64,000 nt of DNA from JALORV01 sp963707445. GTDB taxonomy: Bacteria; Pseudomonadota; Gammaproteobacteria; Burkholderiales; Burkholderiaceae_F. Below are positions 16,574 to 26,414 of the stretch, one piece after another. Positions within the stretch are counted from its first letter, which is position 1. Every line of letters begins with the position of its first letter. The notes beneath the pieces were generated by a model. That model made no database searches and was not told the origin of the DNA. It worked only from the letters and a program-made list of their open reading frames with translations. The position numbers and the translations under genes are program-made. The stretch lies in NCBI GenBank assembly GCA_963707445.1, contig CAVPPW010000001.1, positions 62,001-126,000 on the forward strand, written 5' to 3'.

Positions 16574-17629
16574 TCAGGCGGCGCGGCGCAGCGGGCTGCC
16601 GCGCTCGCCTGGCTTGCGGTTGGGCGCATAGCCGAGCTTGGCCAGCGTCTCGTCGGCGTCGCCATACTGCTCGCCGATCTTGTAGATCGCCTTCGCCTGC
16701 TGGCCGGTCGCCACTTCGCGGTGCAGTTCGCGGGCGATGCGTACCACCTGCTCGATCTGCTGCACACTGGTCATGCGCTCGCCCTTGCGGCCCCAGAGAT
16801 TGTCCTCGATACCGACGCGCACGTGCAGACCCATCGCGGTGGCCATCGTGTTCAGCGGCAGCACGTTGCGCATCAGGCCTTCGATGGTCAGCACTGCGCC
16901 GGCGGGCACGCGGCGGATGAACTCCATCATGTTGTACGGGTTCGGGCCGTCCGCGCCGCCACCGATCATCACGTGGTTCAGCACCAGCGGGCCGGTGTAG
17001 ACGCCGCGGCGGATCAGCCGCTCGACGGTCTCGAGCTGGCCGGCGTCGCCCAGCATGAAGTGCGGCTGGATGCCGGCGGCTTGCAGCCGCTTCAAGTGCT
17101 CTGCAACGAAGGTCGGGCCGGATGAAAAGGTCATCTCACTGTAGGCGGCCTGGTAGGCCGGCAGCGCCAGCGAGGTGCCGGCCACGTCGTCGGCCGTCAG
17201 CAGCTCGCAGACGTTCATCTGGTTGGTGTTGATGGCGATGGTGACCTGGTCGGGCTTCGGGTTCAGCTCGGCCAGCATGTGACGCGTGTCGTCCTCGAGC
17301 CACTTCGCGTCGGCGCCCTTGCCTTCGGGCGCGAAGGAGATCGAGCCGCCGACCTGCAGGACCATCTTGGGCACCGCGGTACGCAGGCGATCCAGCAGCT
17401 CGTTGAACATCGACAGGCGCTTGCTGCCCTTGCCGTCGGCTTCGCGGCAATGCACGTGCAGCACGGTGGCGCCGGCGTTCCAGCAGTCCACGGCCTTTTG
17501 CACTTGTTCTTCCATCGTCACCGGGATGTCGTCGGAATCGCCGGGCAGGAATTCGGGACCGTAGGGAGCGACCTGGATCACCAGCGGTTGCTGGTTCTCG
17601 GGCAGCAGGGAGTCGTCGAGGAATTGCAT
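16574..17629 (-). CDS. BKACE family beta-keto acid cleavage enzyme, copy 1
   Basis: Intact 351-residue protein of the BKACE (formerly DUF849) family. These zinc TIM-barrel enzymes condense a beta-keto acid with acetyl-CoA to give acetoacetate and a new acyl-CoA. The zinc-ligand pair is H58 and H60 in VLHVHCREADGKGSKR, and other family blocks include LQVGGSISFAP, TIAINTNQMN and VGIEDNLWG. It is about four-fifths identical by eye to the copy at 28606, a more distant relationship than between the inverted-repeat genes, so the two BKACEs may have different substrates. It starts 11 bases after the CMD gene stop, consistent with one transcript. Confidence 0.88.
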   Translation of the reverse strand: MQFLDDSLLPENQQPLVIQVAPYGPEFLPGDSDDIPVTMEEQVQKAVDCWNAGATVLHVHCREADGKGSKRLSMFNELLDRLRTAVPKMVLQVGGSISFAPEGKGADAKWLEDDTRHMLAELNPKPDQVTIAINTNQMNVCELLTADDVAGTSLALPAYQAAYSEMTFSSGPTFVAEHLKRLQAAGIQPHFMLGDAGQLETVERLIRRGVYTGPLVLNHVMIGGGADGPNPYNMMEFIRRVPAGAVLTIEGLMRNVLPLNTMATAMGLHVRVGIEDNLWGRKGERMTSVQQIEQVVRIARELHREVATGQQAKAIYKIGEQYGDADETLAKLGYAPNRKPGERGSPLRRAA

Positions 17630-17640
17630 CGGTAGTCCTT

Positions 17641-18033
17641 TCAGGTGGCAGAGGTGGTGTGCTGGTGCGCGGCGAGCTCTTCCTGCAGGATCGGCGCACC
17701 CAGGCTCATGGTGTGGATGCCCAGCACGCTGACGCACTGGAGCACGGCGGTGATCTCTTCCTTCGTGGCGCCGAGCTCGAGCGCCTTGCGGATGTGGCGA
17801 CGCACGCCCGGCCCATACATGTGGGTGCACGATGCATCCACCGCGATGGCGAGGAACTCGATCGTCTTGGCGTCGAGCACGCCAGAGATCATCGGCGCCA
17901 GGGCCATCGACATGAACTTCTCGGTCCATACCGGGTCGAGCTCGTAAAACGGCTCCCAGTTGGGATTCCACTCGCCGATTTGTCGTAGACGGTCGCAGTA
18001 GGGTGTTGCAGTGGAGTGTTGCGCGTCGGTCAT
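17641..18033 (-). CDS. Carboxymuconolactone decarboxylase (AhpD-like) family protein
   Basis: A 130-residue all-helical CMD-family protein. The core DASCTHMYGPGVRRHIRKAL ELGATKEEI aligns with the AhpD-like signature, but the usual C-x-x-C is replaced by C-T-H, so a thiol-disulfide role is doubtful. The ATG at 18033, preceded by AAGGA, is preferred to an upstream ATG at 18048. It is the first gene of the five-gene minus-strand operon and is divergent from the AraC gene at 18149 across 115 bases, the likely control region. The role is unknown; CMD members range from ring-cleavage decarboxylases to peroxidase partners. Confidence 0.8.
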   Translation of the reverse strand: MTDAQHSTATPYCDRLRQIGEWNPNWEPFYELDPVWTEKFMSMALAPMISGVLDAKTIEFLAIAVDASCTHMYGPGVRRHIRKALELGATKEEITAVLQCVSVLGIHTMSLGAPILQEELAAHQHTTSAT

Positions 18034-18148
18034 GACGAGTCCTTGCAAAGGTGTTTACTCGAGGGAGGAATTATTCGACTCCGCGGCTCTTGCGACTTGA
18101 CTGAACGGGACGCACGATTACCCTTTCGGGACAGCTCTCAATTGCCCC

Positions 18149-19168
18149 ATGTCGGCTTTCGTCCGCAGTGCCAGCCTGACGCACTTCGCTGAGGTGGCGG
18201 CGCAGTACAGCGTAGACCCACGGTCGCTGTTGGTCGACGTTGGGCTGCCTCCTCGCTGCCTCGACGACCCAGACGCAAAGATCCCCGCACTGCTGGTCGG
18301 TCGCGCCCTGGAACTTGCCGCCGAACGCACTGGTGAACCGGCGTTCGGCCTGCGCATGGTGGAGTTACGCCGGCTGTCGAACCTGGGGCCGCTGGGTTTA
18401 CTGGTGCGCGACGAGCCGACGCTGCGCAGCGCGCTTGAAGCGCTGATGCGCTACATCCATGTTCACAACGAGGCACTGGCGGCGCGCGTTGAGCAGGTGA
18501 GCAACATGGTCATCGTCAGGGTCGAACTCGACCTCGAAGGCGCGGCTTCGGTGCGCCAAGCCACCGAAGTGGCCGTCGGGGTGACACTCCGTGTGCTGCA
18601 GGTCTTTATGGGCGCGAATTGGCAGCCGCGCCTGGTGTGCTTCTCTCACTCGGCGCCGGCCAACCTGGCCGTGCATCGGCGGGTGCTCGGGCCGGCGGTG
18701 GAATTCGGCCACGAGTTCAACGGCATTGTCTGCAACGCAGCGGACCTCGATGTCCCCAATCCCGGCGCCGACCCGGTGATGGCGCGCTACGCGCAGCGCC
18801 TGCTCGGAGGCAGCCTCGACGTGCAGGCGCGGCTGAGCGAACGCGTACGTCAGCTCGTGGTGCTGCTGTTGCCGCGCGGACTCTGCCGGGTCGAGGTGGT
18901 GGCACAGCACTTGGGCATCGACCGACGCACGGTGGCGCGACGGCTGGCCGATGAGCAGACATCGTTCAGTGCGGTCGTCAACGAATTGCGGCGCGACCTA
19001 TTCGCGCGCTACCGCGCCGACGGCGCGCGCACTCTGACGGAAGTTTCGGCGCTGCTCGGGTTCTCCGCACCGAGCGCGTTCTCGCGTTGGCATCGGCAGC
19101 AGTTCGGTATCGCGGCACGGCGGCTGGGGTCCAAGCAGTCGGCCAGCGGCAAGGGCATCGCGAGTTGA
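18149..19168 (+). CDS. AraC-family regulator 3 (OruR-like)
   Basis: Intact 339-residue regulator with an N-terminal arabinose-binding-like domain (SAFVRSASLTHFAEVAAQY, PTLRSALEALMRYIHVHNEA) and a C-terminal AraC DNA-binding domain (VEVVAQHLGIDRRTVARRL ... LLGFSAPSAFSRWHRQQFG). It is divergently arranged with the CMD-BKACE-MFS-Rieske-reductase operon, so it is the natural candidate for that operon's activator. It is a paralogue of the regulators at 7757-8793, 27472-28469 and 37034-38050 but clearly distinct from them. Confidence 0.88.
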   Translation: MSAFVRSASLTHFAEVAAQYSVDPRSLLVDVGLPPRCLDDPDAKIPALLVGRALELAAERTGEPAFGLRMVELRRLSNLGPLGLLVRDEPTLRSALEALMRYIHVHNEALAARVEQVSNMVIVRVELDLEGAASVRQATEVAVGVTLRVLQVFMGANWQPRLVCFSHSAPANLAVHRRVLGPAVEFGHEFNGIVCNAADLDVPNPGADPVMARYAQRLLGGSLDVQARLSERVRQLVVLLLPRGLCRVEVVAQHLGIDRRTVARRLADEQTSFSAVVNELRRDLFARYRADGARTLTEVSALLGFSAPSAFSRWHRQQFGIAARRLGSKQSASGKGIAS

Positions 19169-19426
19169 TGCCCTGAGCAGGTTGTTGCGGGTGATCGTGG
19201 TGTGCGCGCCCTTGGCCGCAGATCGCGCGCAGTGAACGCCGTTCAGCGGCGCGGCGCGTGCGTCGCGGCCGACGACGCGGCCGCGCCGATCGCCGTGCCG
19301 CTCGCGGCACGAGCCGGTCGGCGAGTGGCCAGCTCCACGGCAACCGTGGGTGGACGCCGCTCCGAGACGCGTAGGGTTCGTCAGGCAGCCACCGTCGCGA
19401 CCCCGTTGCGCCGAACGGCAGGACGC

Positions 19427-20080
19427 TCACGGCCATGTGCCGTGCATGTCCGCCCGCCGCGCGGCCGTCGAGTGCGGGCGAACAGCGCCGCACCATCGCT
19501 TCCGTCGCATCCGACCGCCTACCGTTGGCAGCATTCGCATGGATAGCCGATCGTCGATGAAGCCACGGTGACGGCTCGGCCTAGGCCGGCGCCGTCCGCC
19601 GGAACGCCACCAGATCCGCTCGGCCGCCGACGAGGATCTGACGTCGAAGATGAGTGAGCTCGCCGGCACCGGCAGGAACACGACAGCGTCATGTGCAACG
19701 GCTGACCGCCGGCCTTTCGTCTCGATGTGTTCTCCAGCAAGCGCTCGCCGTGAGAGCAACGGAAACATCGCACGCGCGCGTGGCGGTGCAGGCAGGCAGG
19801 TAGCGGTCGCCGAAGCGTGGATACGGTGCAGGTCGCCGTCGATCCAGGCGTCGACCACACCTTCGATGACGTAGACGAACTCCTCTTCGTCCTCTTCGGC
19901 ATGCGGCCATGACGAGCGGGTGCCGGGCGGCAGACGCTGAAGGTTGACGCCGATGCGAACCAGCCCGGCCGCCTTGCCCATTGAACGCACGGGACCCATG
20001 CGCTCTTCGCTGTGGGGATAGGTGTGGGTGCGCTCGGGCAGGTCACCACTGGAAACGATGAAGGCTGGACGCGATGTCAT
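19427..20080 (-). pseudogene. Cupin-domain protein, C-terminal part degraded
   Basis: From ATG 20080 the first 100 or so residues read as a small cupin: LVRIGVNLQRLPPGTRSSWP, then EEEFVYVIEGVVDAWIDGD, the usual barrel signature. After CLPAPP (about 19790) the expected continuation is lost; the rest of the frame to 19427 is arginine-rich and resembles no domain. One or more indels near 19780-19800 are likely. The plus-strand gap 19169-19426 next to it holds nothing recognisable. Confidence 0.5.
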
Positions 20081-20157
20081 GGCGGGACACTCATTAGCTA
20101 AGCAGCATGTAACGTTCGAAGCCGAGATCCCGGTCGTGCGCGCAACCTATCGGCCCG

Positions 20158-20527
20158 TCACTCCTTGCCCATTGGCAAGTCGATGATGTAAAGCCAAGTT
20201 CCATCGGGTTGGCGCCTAACGACCTCGGCGCTTTCACCGGACATTTCGACGCGTGCTCCCGTTTGATCGGTTCCGGTGAACGACCATTCCGAGCGCAGAA
20301 GGGCAACGTCGCCCACTTGGCTGACGCTCACAGTCCTGCCCGTCATCGTCGGCTTCTGGGCAAGGAGACTCTGTAGCGCGTCTCGAATCGCGTCGTGACC
20401 AACAGAAGGCTGTCCAGGAAACGCAAGCCTTGCGCCAGGTTCATACACGGCCAGACAGACGCTCGATATCGTCGGCGTTTACAGCCGCGATGAAGGTTTC
20501 GATCACTTGTTCTGGACTCCGACTCAT
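20158..20527 (-). pseudogene. SnoaL/DUF4440-like NTF2-fold protein, one frameshift
   Basis: Starting at ATG 20527 behind a very strong ribosome site (GGGAGGAGG), the protein reads SPEQVIETFIAAVNADDIER and then hits a stop at about 20441. The next frame continues smoothly with YEPGARLAFPGQPSVGHDAI and ends at 20158 after DGTWLYIIDLPMGKE. One extra base near 20450 explains the break. The joined 122-residue protein is an NTF2-fold ketosteroid-isomerase-like enzyme of unknown substrate. Confidence 0.7.
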
Positions 20528-20594
20528 TTGCCTCCTCCCTTTGCGATTCCGCTTTTATCCCAATCGAATGCGACTGGCTAGGTGAGCCGCGGCG

Positions 20595-21692
20595 TCAGCG
20601 CGCCAGCCAGCCGATGGAATGAAGATGCAGGTTCTGCACGTACAGCCGATCTGCTGTTTCCGTGACGCCAGTGGTCTGCGGATAGTTCCCCGAGGGGTCC
20701 TGCAGATCGGCCACCACCGTACCGTCCTCGGTAAACGCGAAGACATGCCCGTACTTCTTCGGCAACGGCCAAAGCATTCGGGGCAGGCGCAGCGTCACTT
20801 CGCGCAGGAACGGTTTGTCAGACATCGCGTCGACCTTTGGACTGCGGGGTCCCGTGAAGCCCAACCAGATCCGGCCGTCCAAACCGCGCATCAGGTTATC
20901 GGGATAGCCAGGCAGGTTGTCGAGCAGTACCGTGGCTTGGGGCGAGGGCAGGCCCACGTCGAGATCGGCAGCCGAAGTGTCGATCTTCCAAACGCGAAAC
21001 CGGCCGGTCTCGGCGACGAACAAGGTGCGCTCATCACGGCTCAGCGCCACTCCATTGGGGAAGCTCAGGCCCTTGGCAACGACGCGCGTGGTCTTGCTGG
21101 CCGGGTCGTACTCAACGACGCGGCCGGTCGCCGCTTGTTCCAGGATGTCCAGGACCGCAGCTTCGAAGGTGCCGCCCCACCGCGCCGGAGCAAAGCGTCC
21201 TGAGGCGTCCGTGAAGTAGATCTTCCCAGTGCTCGCGACCACGATGGCATCCGCATACCGGATGGGGTCGCCGCCCACCCGATCGGCCAGCAGCGTGACC
21301 CTGCGGTCGGGACCGATGGCGAGCAGACCCTTGATCGCGTCGGCAGCGATGAGGTTTCCGGCGGCATCGAAATCAAATCCGAGAACGCGTCCGCCGGTTT
21401 CCGCGAACACCTCCTGCGCGGTGCCGTCGGGATTCATTCGCAGTATCCGGCCGCTTGCAACTGCCGCGTAGAGCTTGCCATCGCGGGCCAGCACGATGTG
21501 CTCCGGTCCCGCTTCGTCACCGAGCGATATCAGGTTGAGGCGGGCGAGCCTGTCGTTGACTGCGTGCGGGCCGGCGTAACCAGGATCAGCGGGAGCCTTC
21601 CACGCGACGGCGCGAATCGGTACCGGCCACAGGGTCAAGTAAGCGACCAGCGCGAGAGTCATCAGCACGAGCAGCCAAAGGACTCTTTTCAT
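20595..21692 (-). CDS. SMP-30/strictosidine-synthase-like lactonase
   Basis: Intact 365-residue beta-propeller protein. An N-terminal hydrophobic segment (residues 4-24) suggests membrane anchoring or export. Propeller blades are visible as repeated G-x-L/I-x-x-x-D units: DGKLYAAVASGRILRMNPDG, DAAGNLIAADAIKGLL, TGKIYFTDASGRF, SFPNGVALSRDERTLFVAET and DGTVVADLQDPSG. The family hydrolyses lactones or related esters with a Ca or Zn centre. The ATG at 21692 follows CGGAGGATG. It stands alone on its strand, downstream of a small cupin gene. Confidence 0.83.
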   Translation of the reverse strand: MKRVLWLLVLMTLALVAYLTLWPVPIRAVAWKAPADPGYAGPHAVNDRLARLNLISLGDEAGPEHIVLARDGKLYAAVASGRILRMNPDGTAQEVFAETGGRVLGFDFDAAGNLIAADAIKGLLAIGPDRRVTLLADRVGGDPIRYADAIVVASTGKIYFTDASGRFAPARWGGTFEAAVLDILEQAATGRVVEYDPASKTTRVVAKGLSFPNGVALSRDERTLFVAETGRFRVWKIDTSAADLDVGLPSPQATVLLDNLPGYPDNLMRGLDGRIWLGFTGPRSPKVDAMSDKPFLREVTLRLPRMLWPLPKKYGHVFAFTEDGTVVADLQDPSGNYPQTTGVTETADRLYVQNLHLHSIGWLAR

Positions 21693-21816
21693 TCCATCCT
21701 CCGAGCGCCAGCGAGTTACCGCCGTTCGACTCGAAGGCTACCCGCATGAAAGCGCACGGCCCCCCGCGGTCCCGCGTTCGCGCAATGAAGCCGACCGCGC
21801 GGGGCGAGCCGTTCGT

Positions 21817-22200
21817 TCACGATGCGCTTGCGGTCCGCTGCAAATTCGACATCACGACCTTCATCGTCGTCTCCAGGACGTCGGTCGGACTGAACTCGAT
21901 GATCTCGGCCCCGGCGTAGTGCACCGGAACATGACCCGGTGGCACGTAGTAGGCGTCACCGGCCTCGAACGTTTCCTTGCGGTCGGGAAAGACGAAGCCC
22001 ACTTTGCCCTTGACCACGTAGCCCCAGCGCGGCAGCGGGCAGCGGTCTCCGGGCAGGCCGCGGAACAGCGCGCCGAGCTCCGCGTCTGCGGTGTGGCTCT
22101 CGAAGCACACCGAGTAGCCGCCCTCGAGGTGATCGAGTCGCACGTCCAGTCCTTCGAGTTGGACGGAATGCGAAGCTGTGTTGCGCGATACCTTTGGCAT
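21817..22200 (-). CDS. Small cupin-domain protein
   Basis: A 127-residue cupin. The first motif is degenerate (PLPRWGYVVKGKVGFVFPD); the second (FEAGDAYYVPPGHVPVHYAG) has two histidines and is typical. ATG 22200 follows GGAGG at a good distance. It lies 132 bases after the LuxR regulator on the same strand and may be its target. Low metal-ligand content suggests a binding or isomerase-like role rather than dioxygenase activity. Confidence 0.7.
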   Translation of the reverse strand: MPKVSRNTASHSVQLEGLDVRLDHLEGGYSVCFESHTADAELGALFRGLPGDRCPLPRWGYVVKGKVGFVFPDRKETFEAGDAYYVPPGHVPVHYAGAEIIEFSPTDVLETTMKVVMSNLQRTASAS

Positions 22201-22332
22201 AGTCGGGCCTCCGTTGCAAGTTGCGGTCCACTCGGACCTGGAGGCAAAGCTACCGCCGGGGCCTGCTGCCGACATCGCACAAACAACCCACTGCGAGGCG
22301 ACCACATCGTGGGTGATATCACCCATTGCACT

Positions 22333-23971
22333 TCAGACAAGACGATTGCGATAGGCGAAGGCGGTTGCAGCCGAGCGGGAAGACACGCCGAGCTTGTCGA
22401 AAATGTTGCTGAGGTGGCGATCCACGGTCCGGTTGCTCAGCGCCAGGTCCCGGGCGATCGACTTGTTCGGTCGGCCGGCGGCGACGTGGCGGAGTACTTC
22501 GAGTTCGCGGCGGGTTAGCCCATGCTCTGACCCGGACGCAGCCCTGCGAGCAAGCCTATCCACGCGAGCGACGTCCGGACGTGCGCGCAGATGGGAGAAG
22601 GCGCTGCGCGCTGTGTCCAACTCCAGCGCCGCGGCTTCTTCGTCTTTCAGTAGGCGGCAGGCCTGCGCGATCAGCACGCGCACTCGCGCAGCTTCGTACG
22701 GCGCCTCGAGTTGCCGCCACTGCCTCGTACGCGTGCCGCAGCCTTTCAAGGGCCGCATGCGGATTGCCCTGTGCCAGTTCCAGCGCGCCGTGCGACTCGG
22801 CCGCGAGCGCGTCGAGCAAACTGCTTTTGCGACCCTTCGCAGAGTCCTCGAGCTCGCCACAGGCTTCCCGCGCCTGCTCGAGGTTTCCGTTCGCGAGGAA
22901 GATCTCTACGCAGGCGGGAAGCAGCCTGGCGCGGCGGGCCGAGTCCGTGGTCTCCGCGAGCGCGCGGCGGATTGTGCTGACCGCAGCGGTTGTCTTGCCC
23001 TGGGCAAGCCGCAACAGCGCGAGCCCCGGCTGCGGCTCGTAACCGGATCGCGCGGCCTCTCGGTACGCGCTCTCGGCCTGATCGAACCGGCCCTGCAGGC
23101 GGTGCACCTCGCCCTGACGGTACAACGCGTGACCCGCGGCGGAACTGTTCATCGACTGCGCGAATCGTGTCTTTACCCGCCGCGCTTCCTGCAGCGCCGC
23201 GCCCCACTGGCCGCGCATTTGCATGATTTCGGAGCGGTGGACCAGGCATTGACCCACATGCGCCACCATCTCCGGCTGCTGCTCGCACCATTCCGTCAGG
23301 GCCTGCGTCCACGCCTGGGCGCGACTCACTTGAAACACATCCTGGCAATAGGCGATGACGCTGCAGTAGACAAGGCCGGTCACGACCGGCGACAGTTCGC
23401 CCGCGGTGACCGACACCATGACTTCATCCCATAGGCGCAGGCCTTCCTCGACGCGGCCCAGCCGCACCAGGGCGTGTCCGCGCTCGTGCGCAGCGAGGGC
23501 GAAAAGATCCGCATCGCCGTGACGCTCCGCAATTCGCTCCGCCTTCCTTGCAACTGCAGCCACGCCCTTCCAGTTGCGCTCCCCCGCGCACTCCAGCAGC
23601 GCGGGGACCAGCAAGTAACCGTGCTCCACGTTGTCGCGCGGTCCGCGGTCGGCGAAACGCTGTGCGCGTCCGAACCAGCCGGCCGCGTGGCTGACCTGTC
23701 CGCGCGTCGCAAAATTGATCCCGGCCCAGAACGCACAGCGCGCTGCGCGCAGCAGATCGCCGGCGTTCTGGTAGGCGCGATGCGCTCGCTTCAAGTACTC
23801 GAGGTGATCGTCGGAACGACCGAGCATGTAGGCGGCGAGGGCAAGATGCTCCAGGTCTTGCGGGCCCAGAGGATGCTGCCGGTCTGCCTTTGCTAATGCC
23901 CGGAAGGCGCCGGCCCAAGCGCTATGTGCAATCGCATCGCGACCCTGCCTCACTGCGCGGGAAACGATCAC
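22333..23971 (-). pseudogene. LuxR-family regulator with TPR-like N-terminus, one frameshift
   Basis: About 545 residues once joined. The N-terminal 420 residues are helical repeats of TPR type (for example AAGHALYRQGEVHRLQGRFD QAESAYREAARSG), and the C-terminus has a LuxR helix-turn-helix: LTRRELEVLRHVAAGRPNKS, then NRTVDRHLSNIFDKLGVSSR. The two parts are in different phases, broken near 22715. The GTG at 23971 is the start. This layout is found in regulators coupling a sensory repeat domain to transcription; it probably controls the cupin just downstream. Confidence 0.75.
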
Positions 23972-24019
23972 GGTGCAATACCTGCGAAGACGTGAGGAAG
24001 ACGGCCTCTCGTGGGAGAT

Positions 24020-26146
24020 TCAATCCTTCAGGCGGCGCGACAGATACGTGAACTCGAGCGCGATGCGTCTTGCGCGCTCGCGCTGATCCGCTGCAGCGGC
24101 GTGCCCGCCGTCGATGTTCTCGTAATAGTAGAAGGGCAGGCCCAACGCCGTCATCCGCGCTGCCATCTTGCGGGCATGGCCCGGATGGACGCGATCATCC
24201 TTCGTCGAAGTCACGAAGAACGGCGGCGGATAACGCACGCCCGACTTCAGATTCTGATACGGAGAGATTCTCTCCAGAAACGCGCGCTCCTCGGGGACGC
24301 TCGGGCTACCGTACTCGTCGACCCACGACGCGCCTGCAAGCATCTGGTCGTAACGAAGCATGTCGAGCAGCGGTACCTGAATGACCAAGGCGTTCCAAAG
24401 ATCCGGCCGCTGCGTCAGCATGACGCCCATCAGCAGGCCGCCGTTGGATCCTCCCATGATGCCCAGGCGGCGCGAGTTCGTGATTTTTCGTGCGATCAGA
24501 TCTTCGGCCACCGCGATGAAGTCGTCGTAGATCAGTTGCCGCTTGGTCTTCAACCCAGCTTGATGCCAGGCCGGGCCGAACTCGCCACCTCCGCGGATGT
24601 TCGCCAGTACATAGACCCCGCCATCCTCGAGCCAAAGCTTGCCGATCGTTCCCGAGTACGCGGGAGTCATCGAGACCTGAAAGCCGCCATAGCCGTACAA
24701 CAACGTCGGAGCGGTGCCATCAAGCTTCAGGTCCTTCGGCCGCACGACGAAGTACGGCACCTTCGTCCCGTCCTTGGAGCTCGCTTCGTATTGCTCAACG
24801 ACCTGTCGGCTCGCGTCGAACCTCGCGGGGAGTTCGGCGAGCTTCTGGAGGTTTCCCGCCGCGGTTGCGAGATAGAGACTGCGCGGCGTGGTGAAGCCTT
24901 CCGAATAGACCAACGCACGATCATCGTCGGGCGGAACATTTCCGAGCGAAACCTGGCTGCGCTGTGGGAGTTCGAGCGCTCCGAGCCGCTGCCACTGACC
25001 GTCCTGGAACGTATAGCGGTAGGCACGGGTCGCGACATTTTCCGCCGCGAGGAGGTACGCAACCGATCGACTGCCTGCGAACGCCTGAAACGAATCGCGC
25101 ACGCCGGGCTGGTAGACCAGCTTGACGTCCGGTTTGCCGGATCGAAGGAAGTGCGCGAGCGAGAAGCTGACGAGGCTACCGCTCCGGTAGGTGGTCCCGC
25201 CGACGCTCCAATCTTCCTGAAGCGACGCGACAAGCTGACCGCTCCAATAGCCTTCGATCTGCGAGCGTCGCGGCAAAGGCAACGGCACGAGGCGATCGCC
25301 ATCGAGCAGCTGAAAGGTCGACTCAAAGAACGTTTCGCTGCGGACAATCACGATCACGTAGCTGCCGTCGCGGTCGCGAAGGCGCGCCGGTGAAACAGCT
25401 ACATCGCGTGAGGTTCCGCGGAAAATCTCGGTGGCGGAGCCAAGCGGCTGGCCGCGCTTCCAGCGTTTGACGATGTACGGATACCCCGACTCGGTAAGGC
25501 TTCCGTCGCCCCAGTCGGTCGCGACGAGCAACGTGTCGCGATCGGCCCACTCAACGCTGTGCTTTGCCTCGGGCAGCACGAATCCGCCCTCGACGAACTG
25601 TCTGTTCGCCGTGTCGAATTCGCGCACGATCGCGGCGTCCTTCCCGCCGTTCGAAAGCGTGACCAGACAGCGCCGGTAGTCCGGTGCGAGACAGTCGGGC
25701 ATGCCCGTGACCCAAGGCTTGCCGTCCTGCGCCGACAGCGCATCGACGTCGAGCACCGTCTCCCACTTGGGAGAACCACTGGCGTAACTTGACCAGTCCG
25801 AGCGGCGCAGCAGCCCGCGAACATGTTGGTCGTCCTGCCAGAAGTTATAGACAGTGCCGGCCATCAGGACTGGGTCGGCGATCCGGTCGCGCGCCTCCAG
25901 GATCCTGCGTGCCTCCGCCTCGAAGCGCGGATAGCGTGGGTCGGCCTGCAACTCGCTGAGCGTGCGCTCGTTCTGCGCGCGGGCCCACGCGATCGCGCGA
26001 TCGCCCTCGACTTCCTCAAGCCAGAGATTGGGGTCAGTAGCGACGGCGCCTCCCTTCGGGTCGGCTGATTGCGCAGCGGGCACGACCATCACGATGGCCG
26101 CGAAGACCGCGGAAACGAAGTGGCGGGCATAGCGACTCGGTTTCAC
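24020..26146 (-). CDS. Secreted prolyl oligopeptidase family serine peptidase
   Basis: Intact 708-residue peptidase. There is a signal peptide (residues 10-27, cleavage after AQSA), a beta-propeller domain, then a C-terminal alpha/beta hydrolase domain with GGSNGGLL (nucleophile serine around residue 566), the aspartate in TSTKDDRVHPGH and the histidine in NIDGGHAAA. The S9A family cleaves short peptides after proline; the signal peptide puts this one in the periplasm. Start is GTG 26146. It shows no link to the catabolic genes around it. Confidence 0.88.
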   Translation of the reverse strand: MKPSRYARHFVSAVFAAIVMVVPAAQSADPKGGAVATDPNLWLEEVEGDRAIAWARAQNERTLSELQADPRYPRFEAEARRILEARDRIADPVLMAGTVYNFWQDDQHVRGLLRRSDWSSYASGSPKWETVLDVDALSAQDGKPWVTGMPDCLAPDYRRCLVTLSNGGKDAAIVREFDTANRQFVEGGFVLPEAKHSVEWADRDTLLVATDWGDGSLTESGYPYIVKRWKRGQPLGSATEIFRGTSRDVAVSPARLRDRDGSYVIVIVRSETFFESTFQLLDGDRLVPLPLPRRSQIEGYWSGQLVASLQEDWSVGGTTYRSGSLVSFSLAHFLRSGKPDVKLVYQPGVRDSFQAFAGSRSVAYLLAAENVATRAYRYTFQDGQWQRLGALELPQRSQVSLGNVPPDDDRALVYSEGFTTPRSLYLATAAGNLQKLAELPARFDASRQVVEQYEASSKDGTKVPYFVVRPKDLKLDGTAPTLLYGYGGFQVSMTPAYSGTIGKLWLEDGGVYVLANIRGGGEFGPAWHQAGLKTKRQLIYDDFIAVAEDLIARKITNSRRLGIMGGSNGGLLMGVMLTQRPDLWNALVIQVPLLDMLRYDQMLAGASWVDEYGSPSVPEERAFLERISPYQNLKSGVRYPPPFFVTSTKDDRVHPGHARKMAARMTALGLPFYYYENIDGGHAAAADQRERARRIALEFTYLSRRLKD

Positions 26147-26414
26147 CGTTCAACTGCGCTCGAAGTCTGCATTGATGCCTGGAAAGGACTCTACCCAATG
26201 TCGGAGACCGAAGAAATGTACGCTCTGGTCTCAATAGCAGTGCCGACCAGTGACTGGCCCATCAGTGCAGGTTCTCAAAATAGATGCTAACTCTCGTCAC
26301 TAGTTGCAAATTCGGCAGCTTGGTGACGGGGCTGGAGCGGAGCCGCGAGCGGCTGGGCGGAATTCCGCACTGAGCGCGCGCCAACGCTGCGTCGCCGCGC
26401 CTAAGGAGGACGAC

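Noticed and set aside
15282..16920. Long plus-strand open frames opposite the MFS gene
   Set aside because: Antisense to an intact, clearly recognisable MFS transporter; composition is charged and shadow-like.
24011..25393. 460-codon plus-strand frame opposite the prolyl oligopeptidase
   Set aside because: The opposite strand encodes a complete peptidase with signal peptide and catalytic triad.
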